From NCBI GenBank assembly GCA_016288155.1, contig JAEEYP010000056.1, positions 1-64,000 on the forward strand: DNA of 64,000 bases, in the 5' to 3' direction. Each line of letters opens with the position of its first letter. Position 1 is the first letter of the stretch. The position numbers and the translations under genes are program-made. Shown piece after piece: positions 26,054-33,419 of the stretch. Source of the DNA: Clostridiales bacterium. Its GTDB lineage: Bacteria > Bacillota > Clostridia > Oscillospirales > CAG-272. The notes beneath the pieces were generated by a model. It did not search any database and was not told where the DNA came from. It was given only the letters and a program-made list of their open reading frames with translations.

Positions 26054-26869
26054 TTACAGCATCTTCCGCATGCCGTCGATCACCGCCCGCGCCGTGCGCA
26101 GATCGAGCTGCTCCCGCGTGCTGTTCTCGCCGTAGCGGTCCACGCAGAAGACCACGTGCCCGCCCAGCATCGGATTGACGATGCGCGACAGCGTGCAGGC
26201 GCGGCCGCTTACGTGAAAACTCACGGGCGTTCTGACCTCGCGCTTCAGCGCCGCCATCGCGCGGAAGCCCTCGAGCAGATCTTCCTCACTCTTCCCCGCC
26301 GTGACGAGCTTGATGACATCCGGTCCGCGCTTCTCCAGATACAGCGCCAGCTCCACGACCTGACCGCAGTCCAGCGCGACGCCGGGATGGCAGGAGAGGA
26401 GCACCTCCCCGCCCATGCCGTGTACCCGCTCGATCAGCGCGCACTGCCTGTCGATGACCGCGGCGTCCGTGACGACCTCCTTCGGCGCGTCCTTCGTGAA
26501 GGAATATAGGTCCTCGCCGCGAAACGCGTCGCGGGACGGCGCGTCATAGGTGTAGCCCTGCATATCGATCCCGGCGGCGCCCGCTTCCATCGCGCGTACA
26601 AGGCTCCCGACGCGCTCCTCCTCCGTAAGCCCGGCGTCCGTCCACGCCGCGGTCTTGTTGTAGTTCAGCGCGAGCACCGGCAGCCGCGTCGAGGCGATGA
26701 CGGACCGCAGCGTTTTCACGTCGTCCCTTTCGAGACACGACAGGTGCAGATCGATCATATCCGCCCCGTCATAGAGGCAGTTCTTCATCTCGGCAGCGGC
26801 AGCAGCGGCGGTCCGCTCCCGCACCACGCCGGCGAGCACCGGCGGCGGCAGCTGTAAAATCCTCGTCAT
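26054..26869 (-). CDS. aroD: Type I 3-dehydroquinate dehydratase-like protein
   Basis: A 271-residue TIM-barrel enzyme from the ATG at 26869 (GGGAGG five bases upstream). Type I dehydroquinases remove water from 3-dehydroquinate through a Schiff-base Lys in the shikimate pathway. The candidate Lys is in DVIKLVTAGKS and the catalytic His in LLSCHPG; the neighbourhood ADMIDLHLSCL fits the first barrel strands. The motif around the His differs from the usual SYHDF, and no other shikimate gene is nearby, so a related lyase function cannot be excluded. It stands alone between its own promoter and terminator. Confidence 0.75.
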   Translation of the reverse strand: MTRILQLPPPVLAGVVRERTAAAAAAEMKNCLYDGADMIDLHLSCLERDDVKTLRSVIASTRLPVLALNYNKTAAWTDAGLTEEERVGSLVRAMEAGAAGIDMQGYTYDAPSRDAFRGEDLYSFTKDAPKEVVTDAAVIDRQCALIERVHGMGGEVLLSCHPGVALDCGQVVELALYLEKRGPDVIKLVTAGKSEEDLLEGFRAMAALKREVRTPVSFHVSGRACTLSRIVNPMLGGHVVFCVDRYGENSTREQLDLRTARAVIDGMRKML

Positions 26870-26904
26870 CGTTCCCTCCCGTACGGACAGATCCTTTTTA
26901 CACA

Positions 26905-26928
26905 TAGATACTATAGTAGATACTATAG
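26905..26928. repeat. Two perfect tandem 12-bp repeats overlapping a -10 box
   Basis: TAGATACTATAG occurs twice in direct succession. One copy supplies the -10 box of the promoter at 26922-26950; the other puts a second -10-like TATAGT 12 bases further downstream. Confidence 0.8.
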
Positions 26929-26950
26929 CACGACGGGACGGACTTGTCAA
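26922..26950 (-). promoter_or_regulatory. Promoter of the dehydroquinase-like gene
   Basis: Minus strand TTGACA, 17 bases, TATAGT. The predicted start site is about 45 bases before the ATG at 26869. Confidence 0.85.
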
Positions 26951-26972
26951 GCCCCGAAGGCGCGGAAGCACG

Positions 26973-28484
26973 TTATCTCCTGTACTGCGCCGTCTCGCCC
27001 GTATCGATCTGCCGGATCAGCGTGCCCGCCTCGTCGAAGGTATACCGGAAGACCTCGCAGGTCCCGCCGATGGTGAAGGAGCTCGTCGCCATGGAAAGGA
27101 AGGTCGACACGACGGATTCCGTGTCCCATTCGAGCTCGCCCGCTTCGTTGACCGCCAGCTTCCCGCCGAGGGAGCCCTTCACGGACCAGAACGTCTCGGG
27201 CGTTCCGCTCTCAGCGTCGCACACGAGGAGCACCGCCGTATAGTTGTCCCGCACGACAGCCGTCAGCTCCTCGTCGGTGGGCTCGCGGTGTTCGTCTATC
27301 GCCATGGGAAACGCGAAATCGAGAATGTTCGCGATCTCGTCCCGGCCGCCCTCGTCCTTCTGATGCGGATACGCGTAGGAGGACAGATAGACGCGTCCGC
27401 CGAACTCGATCATATCGGTGATGACGTAGACGCATTCCTCGCTCTCATAGGAGATGCTGTCGATCAGATTCCCCGCGCGGTCCATGCGGTACAGGTGCGC
27501 CGTCTCCCCCGTCGACGAATTGCCGAGCTGGACGATATACCCGTCGCCGAGTCGCGCGGCGTTCCAGATGCCGACGATGCCGACCTCCGTCCCGCGTGAG
27601 GAGAGCTCGTGTCCGTCGGCGTCATACTGACTGAGATACAGCGTCTTCTGCCCGCTGCGGCTGAAGACCGCCCAGGTGCCGTCGCCGTTGTCGACCACGG
27701 CGCCGATATATTCGTTGCTGAAGCCCGATATGGCGCTGTGATCGACCCGGGTCTGCCACAGCACCGTGCCGTCGTCGTCCACGCGGGCGAGCCAGGCGTA
27801 GGAGGGCTCCGCCGAAGAATAGGTCGCCGTCCAGCCCCATACCGCCGTCCCGTTCGTCATGTACGCGCAGTATGTCGCGCAGAAATCCGTGAATTCCGCC
27901 GTCCAGAGCGTCTCGTCGTCCCGGCTGCACGTGAGGACGGATCTCTCGAACGTCTCAAATCCCTTCTCTTCGTTCATCGCGTACTCGGTCTTGAATCGGT
28001 AACTGACGCCGTTTTTCGAGGGCCGGTAGGACGGCCGGTAGGACGAGCCGGCGCTTTCCCACAGAGCGGCGAGCTCTTCGGGCGTCGGCACGTTCTGCTC
28101 GATCTCGAGCCCCGGCACGGTCTGCCGGAGCACTTCAGCGGTCTTCTCGCAGGTAAAGCTTCTCGTCGTAATGTCCCGATAGACCTCTTTCACCTCGGCG
28201 CGGCTCAGCCCTTCGGCGGACAGACCGTTTTCCTCAAAAAACGCCATCGCGGTATTGTACTCCTTCACTTCCGCGGCGAACGCGTATACCGTCGTACCGA
28301 TCCCCGCCGCCAGGATCAGGCACGCCGCCGCCGCTGCCCACCGGACGCGGAGCGGACGCCTGCCCGCCGTTTTTTCCGCACGCGCGGCCGCGGCGGCGGA
28401 CGCCCCGCCGTCGAACGCGGTCGCTTCCCCGACGTACTTCTCGTCGATCAGACCGATGATCTCGGACACTTTTTCCTTTTTCAC
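26973..28484 (-). CDS. Membrane-anchored anti-sigma-like protein with large extracytoplasmic domain
   Basis: A 503-residue protein. The first 45 residues are cytoplasmic (VSEIIGLIDEKYVGEA), followed by one membrane segment at about 48-70 and a long outside domain. That domain contains beta-propeller-like repeats with Trp and Asp-rich turns (AYLARVDDDGTVLWQT-like strands). It starts with GTG in a 4-base GTGA overlap with the ECF sigma gene, the usual arrangement of a sigma factor and its membrane anti-sigma. No canonical zinc anti-sigma motif is seen, so the role rests on position and topology. Confidence 0.7.
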   Translation of the reverse strand: MKKEKVSEIIGLIDEKYVGEATAFDGGASAAAAARAEKTAGRRPLRVRWAAAAACLILAAGIGTTVYAFAAEVKEYNTAMAFFEENGLSAEGLSRAEVKEVYRDITTRSFTCEKTAEVLRQTVPGLEIEQNVPTPEELAALWESAGSSYRPSYRPSKNGVSYRFKTEYAMNEEKGFETFERSVLTCSRDDETLWTAEFTDFCATYCAYMTNGTAVWGWTATYSSAEPSYAWLARVDDDGTVLWQTRVDHSAISGFSNEYIGAVVDNGDGTWAVFSRSGQKTLYLSQYDADGHELSSRGTEVGIVGIWNAARLGDGYIVQLGNSSTGETAHLYRMDRAGNLIDSISYESEECVYVITDMIEFGGRVYLSSYAYPHQKDEGGRDEIANILDFAFPMAIDEHREPTDEELTAVVRDNYTAVLLVCDAESGTPETFWSVKGSLGGKLAVNEAGELEWDTESVVSTFLSMATSSFTIGGTCEVFRYTFDEAGTLIRQIDTGETAQYRR

Positions 28485-29038
28485 AGCGATACCCCTCTCT
28501 TGTTCAGATACTTTTTCAGACGTTTTCTCAGGCGTGAAAGGCGGACGGAGACGTTGTGCGGGCTGATGCCGAAGAGCTCCGCCAGCGCGTCGATCGGCTC
28601 GGCGTGCCAGTATCGCCGCACGAAGAGGATCCGATCCTCCGCCGGGAGTGCTTCAAGGAAATCGTCGATCATCCCCGCCGTCTCGCGGGCGTCGACCTCC
28701 TCCTCGACGGACGTCGGCTCAGGAAAGCATTCCTCGATCTCCTCCAGCGCGACGTCATAGGCGCCGTTCCGTTTTCCGGCGGTGTTGAAGTGATACCGCT
28801 TGACCGCCAGATTCCGGACGATGCGGCAGACGTAATTGAGAAGCGGATCCGGCTTCTCCGGCGGCACCGTATTCCAGACGGCGAGATACGCGTCGTTCAC
28901 GCATTCCTCGGCGTCCTGCCGGTCGCTCAGGATGTTGCCGGCGATCCGGCCGCACACGGAGCCGTACTTTCTCTCCAGTTCGACGATCGCCTGCTCCGAG
29001 CGCTCATAGAACAATTCGATGATCGCACTGTCGTCCAC
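28481..29038 (-). CDS. ECF-type RNA polymerase sigma factor
   Basis: A 185-residue sigma factor with region 2 (DRQDAEECVNDAYLAVWNTVP) and region 4 helix-turn-helix (PIDALAELFGISPHNVSVRLSRLRKRL). The track start at 29062 is not supported. The GTG at 29038 is preceded by GGAGGTGAT, an almost full match to the anti-Shine-Dalgarno sequence. The stop overlaps the start of the partner membrane protein, so both are translated together. It probably answers to an envelope signal sensed by that partner. No close promoter match was found upstream. Confidence 0.92.
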   Translation of the reverse strand: MDDSAIIELFYERSEQAIVELERKYGSVCGRIAGNILSDRQDAEECVNDAYLAVWNTVPPEKPDPLLNYVCRIVRNLAVKRYHFNTAGKRNGAYDVALEEIEECFPEPTSVEEEVDARETAGMIDDFLEALPAEDRILFVRRYWHAEPIDALAELFGISPHNVSVRLSRLRKRLKKYLNKRGVSL

Positions 29039-29221
29039 TCTATCACCTCCCGTCCGTCTCACCCATATACTACGGATCCGGGGAAGAATATCTCACCCGT
29101 TTTCGATTTTTTCCGAAAAAGTACCGAAAAACGATCGGGGGATCGACGAAAAGGATCCCTCCCGCTCGCCGGACCCGTCCGATCGTACGGCAGATATCGC
29201 CGCGCGGAGCGGGCGGTCCGT

Positions 29222-29632
29222 TCACACTCTCCGCTGCAGCGTCTTCCAAGCCACGGCGACGCCGATCACCGCGAACAAAGCGCCTACCCCGAGCCGAACG
29301 AGTCCGCCCGTCACGGACGCCGCCGTCACGTAGCTCGGCTTCTCGGGATCATAGCATACGCGGACGGTCTCCCCTTCTTTGAGGCTGCCGCTCGCGTCCT
29401 GCAGTTCTTCGTCGTACTTCGTGCCGTCGACGGTATAGGAAACGCGCACGGTCACCGTCTCGGTGGCTCCCTCGGCGTCGTACGTCGTCTCCCGCCGTAC
29501 GGAAGTGACCGTCGCATCGGTCTGCGGGAAACGTTTCACCTGCGAGATGCCGATGCATCCAAGGACGATGAACAGCACCCCGCCGAGAAAGAAACCGACG
29601 GGAACGATCCATTTTTTCAACAGTTCGATCAT
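29222..29632 (-). CDS. DUF3592-type membrane protein
   Basis: A 136-residue protein with membrane segments near both ends (GFFLGGVLFIVLGCIGI and RLGVGALFAVIGVAVAW). The loop between them, about 75 residues, has the DUF3592 pattern (VTVRVSYTVDGTKYDEEL, EGETVRVCYDPEKPSY). The function of this family is unknown. It lies 183 bases before the sigma gene and has its own candidate promoter. Confidence 0.8.
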   Translation of the reverse strand: MIELLKKWIVPVGFFLGGVLFIVLGCIGISQVKRFPQTDATVTSVRRETTYDAEGATETVTVRVSYTVDGTKYDEELQDASGSLKEGETVRVCYDPEKPSYVTAASVTGGLVRLGVGALFAVIGVAVAWKTLQRRV

Positions 29633-29677
29633 GATCTTCTCCTTTTGTCCGGGATCCGGAATTATGCTTTCGGTATT

Positions 29678-29706
29678 ATGATACCATCAAACGGCGGTCG
29701 GCGCAA
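29678..29706 (-). promoter_or_regulatory. Candidate promoter of the DUF3592 gene
   Basis: Minus strand TTGCGC, 17 bases, TATCAT, about 45 bases before the start codon. The -10 is one base from consensus; the -35 keeps only TTG. Confidence 0.5.
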
Positions 29707-29751
29707 GAGCTTCCGGCGATTTTTGCCCGGTATCCCCCGATCCGCCGCCGC

Positions 29752-29789
29752 GAAAAACGCCGGTATCGGAAAGATCCGATACCGGCGGT
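29752..29789 (-). terminator. Terminator after the GH172 gene
   Basis: The 13-bp stem CGCCGGTATCGGA/TCCGATACCGGCG is followed on the minus strand by TTTTT. The stem is almost the same as that of the terminator at 785-826. Confidence 0.9.
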
Positions 29790-29809
29790 CCGTTTTGCGC
29801 GCGGCCGCG

Positions 29810-30862
29810 TCAGATGATCTCGAGCCCGTCGGCGTCCGGCAGCACGGGACGCTCGCAGGAGGTGCGGTCGAGATAGAAATACGCGGCGGAGGAAATGTCC
29901 GCCATCAGCGGCAGATACCGGCCGCCGCTCCGCCAGCCGAGCGCCTGGATCTCGACGTGCAGATCCTGCTCGAAGTAGATCGGATCGGTCACGTGCCAGC
30001 GATACATCGCGTGGCGGTTCGCCGCCTTGTACGTATCGTCCGTATGCAGGCGGTAATAGCCGGTGTACGGCGAGGAAAAATCGGTATACTTCCCGTTCAC
30101 GTCGAAGTTGTAGGAGCCGCAGAAATAGTCCTCCGTCCCCGTTCCGCAGATCGTCGGGAACTCGCCGTCCCCGTCGATGAAGAACTTGATCTCCCCTTCG
30201 CCCCACCAGCCGTTGTTCGGTATGCCGTAGAGCATCGAAGCGCCGATATAGCATCCCTTGCCGCGGACCGTGTCGAGGATCGTGTAATTTTTCTTGTACG
30301 GGAGCGGATTCTCGCGCCGGAACTGCGCGTGGAAGTACAGCGCGTCGTCCGGGACCGCGCGCTCCTCGTAGTCGATCTGATACGCGAGGCCGCGGTCCTC
30401 CTCCCAGAGATTCTCCATCGTGACGCGGCAGGATCTTTTGAACGGGATCTCGAAATAGCAGTTGAAGCCGCTGTACGGATTCCGGCAGACGAGGAGCGAG
30501 TTGATCTGATGGTACTCGATCATCGGCGAAGCAAAGAAGTCGCCGACCGGGCACTCGACCGCCGGCTCGCCGTCGCCGTCGTAGTAGAGGCGAAGGATGT
30601 AATTCCGGATATCGCCGCTCTTGCTCAGGGGGACGATCCACATGTGTTTGATCATGCCGGAGGTGCCGATGTCCGCGAGCACCGTCTCGGTCTTCGCGGG
30701 AAGCGTGATGAACGGCGAGACCTTCCAGCCGACGCCGAGATCTCTTGCCGCTCCAGCCGTGTAGCCTTCCGTCGCTTTTCCGCCCTCTCCCTTTTGACCC
30801 GTCGGGTTCTCGCCGCAGATCGAACGCGTTCTGACGTCCTGTTTTCTCCAGAGATTTTCCAT
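29810..30862 (-). CDS. GH172 (DUF2961) glycoside hydrolase-like protein
   Basis: A 350-residue jelly-roll protein of the DUF2961 family, now GH172, whose known members act on fructofuranose- or arabinofuranose-containing glycans. Marks are SGMIKHMWIVPLS near residue 70, PVGDFFASPM, MLYGIPNNGWWGEGEIKFF and CGTGTEDYFCGSYNF in the second half. No signal peptide is seen. It lies 40 bases after the PutP-like symporter gene with a TAAGGAGG site, so the two are probably one unit. Its substrate is not readable from sequence. Confidence 0.85.
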   Translation of the reverse strand: MENLWRKQDVRTRSICGENPTGQKGEGGKATEGYTAGAARDLGVGWKVSPFITLPAKTETVLADIGTSGMIKHMWIVPLSKSGDIRNYILRLYYDGDGEPAVECPVGDFFASPMIEYHQINSLLVCRNPYSGFNCYFEIPFKRSCRVTMENLWEEDRGLAYQIDYEERAVPDDALYFHAQFRRENPLPYKKNYTILDTVRGKGCYIGASMLYGIPNNGWWGEGEIKFFIDGDGEFPTICGTGTEDYFCGSYNFDVNGKYTDFSSPYTGYYRLHTDDTYKAANRHAMYRWHVTDPIYFEQDLHVEIQALGWRSGGRYLPLMADISSAAYFYLDRTSCERPVLPDADGLEII

Positions 30863-30902
30863 GCGGTCCTCCTTATCCGGTTTCAGTCATTCAGTAATAA
30901 CG

Positions 30903-32447
30903 TCACTCCTGCGCCGCCACGGCCTCGTCGTATTCCTTCTCGATCTCCTTCATGCTCTTCTGAGACGCCTTCTGCGTGGCGAGGCTGACGATCACGTTGG
31001 CGATGATGCCGCACAGAAACGCCGGAAGAAGCTCGTAGATATTGAGGATACCGCCGATCGGGGCGATGCAGTATTTCCATACGAAGACCATGATGCCGCC
31101 GACGAGCATGCCGACGACGGCGCCCGCCTTCGTGCTCTTTTTCCAGAAGAGCGCGAGGATCATCGTCGGGCCGAACGCGGCGCCGAAGCCCGCCCAGGCG
31201 AAGGAGACGATCTTGAAGACGCTGCCTTCCTCCCGCGCCGCGAAGATGGCGACGGCGCCGATCAGAAGGACGGCGGCGCGGGCGATGATCATCGCCGCCT
31301 TATCGGAGATCTTCACCTTGAAGGTATCGTGGAGCAGATCCTGCGTGATGCTCGACGCGGCGGCAAGGAGCTGGGAATCCGCGGTGGACATCGTCGCGGC
31401 GAGGATGCCGGAGAGGATGACGCCGGCCACGAGCGCGGGCAGGACGCCGTTGGAACCGAGGAGTTCGGCGATCTTGATGATGACCCGCTGCGAATCGCCC
31501 GAATCGAGCGGGGCGATCGCACCGGCCTTGATCATGCCGAGACCCACGACGCCGATGAGGATCGCCACGCTCATGGCGATGAAGACCCAGATGGTGGCGA
31601 CGCGGCGGGAGAGCGTGAGTTTCTTCGAATCCTTGATCGCCATGAAGCGGAGCAGGATATGCGGCATGCCGAAGTATCCGAGGCCCCACGCGAGCGTGGA
31701 AGCGATCACGAGAGGCGTGTAGGATGCGGCGGTGCCTGTCGCCGGATCATAGCCCTGCGTCACGCTCAGATACCCCGGAAGCGAAGAGGCGTTTTCCACG
31801 ACGTTCGACCAGCCGCCGGCGGAATGGATGCCGAAGGCGACGACGATGACGAGCGCGCACGTCATGACGATGGACTGGATGAGGTCCGAGGTGGACGCCG
31901 CGAGAAATCCGCCGAGCGAGGTATACGCCAGGATGACGAGGGCGGAGATCAGCATGGCGGTGAAGTAATCGATGTTGAACAAGCTGGAGAAGAGCGTGCC
32001 GCAGGCATTGAAGCCGGAGGCGACGTACGGTACGAAGAAGACGATGATGACGAGCGCGGCGATCAGGGAGAGCACGTGCGCGTTATCGTGGTAGCGCCGG
32101 GCGAAAAAGTCCGGGATCGTGACGGCGCCCAGTTTCTGTGAGTAGCGGCGGATGCGCTTCGCCACCACAAGCCAGTTGATATAGGTGCCGACGCCGAGGC
32201 CGAGCGCCGTCCAGAACGCTTCCGGCAGACCGGTCGCCAGCGCGACGCCGGGGAGTCCCAGAAGGAGCCACGAGCTCATGTCCGACGCCTCCGCGCTCAT
32301 CGCGGTGACGAGCGGACCGAGACGGCGGCCGCCCAGATAGAAATCGGAGGTGGAGCGGTTTTTCCCGGAAAACAGGATGCCGAGCACGATCATCCCGACC
32401 AGGTAGACGCCCATGGCGACGAGCATCAGTATGTACTGCGTATCCAT
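30903..32447 (-). CDS. putP: Sodium:solute symporter, PutP-like (sodium/proline)
   Basis: A 514-residue member of the SSS family from the ATG at 32447 (AGAGGAG nine bases upstream); the longer track start is upstream of the -10 box. About 13 membrane helices are visible. SAEASDMSSWLLLGLPG in helix 2 and YFGMPHILLRFMA in the middle are close to the sodium/proline symporter PutP. The partner gene GH172 makes a sugar or polyol substrate a possible alternative. The last 25 residues are charged and cytoplasmic. Confidence 0.85.
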   Translation of the reverse strand: MDTQYILMLVAMGVYLVGMIVLGILFSGKNRSTSDFYLGGRRLGPLVTAMSAEASDMSSWLLLGLPGVALATGLPEAFWTALGLGVGTYINWLVVAKRIRRYSQKLGAVTIPDFFARRYHDNAHVLSLIAALVIIVFFVPYVASGFNACGTLFSSLFNIDYFTAMLISALVILAYTSLGGFLAASTSDLIQSIVMTCALVIVVAFGIHSAGGWSNVVENASSLPGYLSVTQGYDPATGTAASYTPLVIASTLAWGLGYFGMPHILLRFMAIKDSKKLTLSRRVATIWVFIAMSVAILIGVVGLGMIKAGAIAPLDSGDSQRVIIKIAELLGSNGVLPALVAGVILSGILAATMSTADSQLLAAASSITQDLLHDTFKVKISDKAAMIIARAAVLLIGAVAIFAAREEGSVFKIVSFAWAGFGAAFGPTMILALFWKKSTKAGAVVGMLVGGIMVFVWKYCIAPIGGILNIYELLPAFLCGIIANVIVSLATQKASQKSMKEIEKEYDEAVAAQE

Positions 32448-32493
32448 ATTGTGATTCTCCTCTTTGATTTGACAAGTATTGGCTGCTTTTTGT

Positions 32494-32499
32494 ATTATA
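32494..32499 (-). promoter_or_regulatory. -10 box of the putP-GH172 unit
   Basis: Minus strand TGTGCTATAAT gives an extended -10. The -35 (TTGCAT, 16 bases upstream) is poor. Confidence 0.6.
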
Positions 32500-32639
32500 G
32501 CACAGAAATTCCGGGAATGCAATATGGAATGAAGTTCATACTTTTTTTGAAATTTTAATACGGAATATCACAAATATCCCGCGAGGTAAGGCGGTTTTTC
32601 AATACAGACGAAAGTCCGTACGAAATCATGGACGGAAAA

Positions 32640-33221
32640 TTATTTTTTCAGATAGGCGAGATACCGCGGGAGCTGGACGGCGGAATACTGCGTCAGAGAA
32701 TAACTGCCGCCGCAGAGACACCAGTCGTACATGAGCGCGCGCTCGAGGAGCGCGTAAGAGCGGATCATCTCGGTGACGGGGACGTCGCCGCGCAGCTCCC
32801 CGCGCTGCTGCCCCTCCGTGCAGATGCGCCGCAGGAATTTGAAGTAATACCGGCTCCGGTCGAGCAGATGACGTTCGCTCGTCGTCGTGAGCTGCGTCGA
32901 CAGCATCCGCGTGAGCATCTCCAGCGAGACCGTGTTCTCGATCATGAAAAACAGTTCCCGGTTGAGCAGAATGAGTTTGTCGAAACTGTTCATCGCCGGA
33001 TCGACCGTCTCGCTCAGCGCCTTGTATTTTTCATCGAACAGCGTGGACAAAGAGGCGAGCAGCGCGTCCTTCCCCGAAAAATAATGATAGAACGAGCCCT
33101 TGGACGTCCGGGAACGCACGATGATGTCGTCCACGGTCGTCTCGTCGTATCCGTTTTCGTAGAACAGTTCCCATGCCGCCGTGATGATCCTCGTGCGCGT
33201 ATCCGCCGCGTGTCTTGCCAT
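32640..33221 (-). CDS. TetR-family transcriptional regulator
   Basis: A 193-residue repressor. The N-terminal helix-turn-helix has the typical TetR run ITAAWELFYENGYDETTVDDII and SKGSFYHYFSGKDALL. The C-terminal ligand domain is unspecific. AGGAGG precedes its ATG. It is transcribed away from the CotH-like gene, and the two -10 boxes are about 95 bases apart, so it may control that gene as well as itself. Confidence 0.92.
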   Translation of the reverse strand: MARHAADTRTRIITAAWELFYENGYDETTVDDIIVRSRTSKGSFYHYFSGKDALLASLSTLFDEKYKALSETVDPAMNSFDKLILLNRELFFMIENTVSLEMLTRMLSTQLTTTSERHLLDRSRYYFKFLRRICTEGQQRGELRGDVPVTEMIRSYALLERALMYDWCLCGGSYSLTQYSAVQLPRYLAYLKK

Positions 33222-33262
33222 GGCCCTTCCTCCTGCCCGTCTTCGGGAGATCGCTTTTTCGT

Positions 33263-33268
33263 ATTATA
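33263..33268 (-). promoter_or_regulatory. -10 box of the TetR gene
   Basis: Minus strand TGTGTTATAAT, with TTGCTT 18 bases upstream as -35 candidate. The start codon is 42 bases away. Confidence 0.6.
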
Positions 33269-33362
33269 ACACAAAAGGGATCGAAAAAGCAAGCGGATGA
33301 AAAAATCAGCGGCGCGTCACAAAGAATCCATTTTATGTTCATCTGATTTCCATCTGGCGTGG

Positions 33363-33368
33363 TATAAT
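33363..33368 (+). promoter_or_regulatory. -10 box of the CotH-like gene
   Basis: A perfect TATAAT about 50 bases before the ATG at 33420; no good -35 is seen, so activation by a regulator is possible. Confidence 0.6.
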
Positions 33369-33419
33369 AGCAGTATAACAGAATCGACCGGATTCCACGG
33401 ACAATGGGAGGTACGGATC

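Noticed and set aside
26870-26971. N-terminal extension of the dehydroquinase-like ORF
   Set aside because: It contains the promoter and tandem repeats; GGGAGG precedes the ATG at 26869.
33297-33419. N-terminal extension of the CotH-like ORF
   Set aside because: It covers a TATAAT box, and the signal peptide begins at the ATG 33420.
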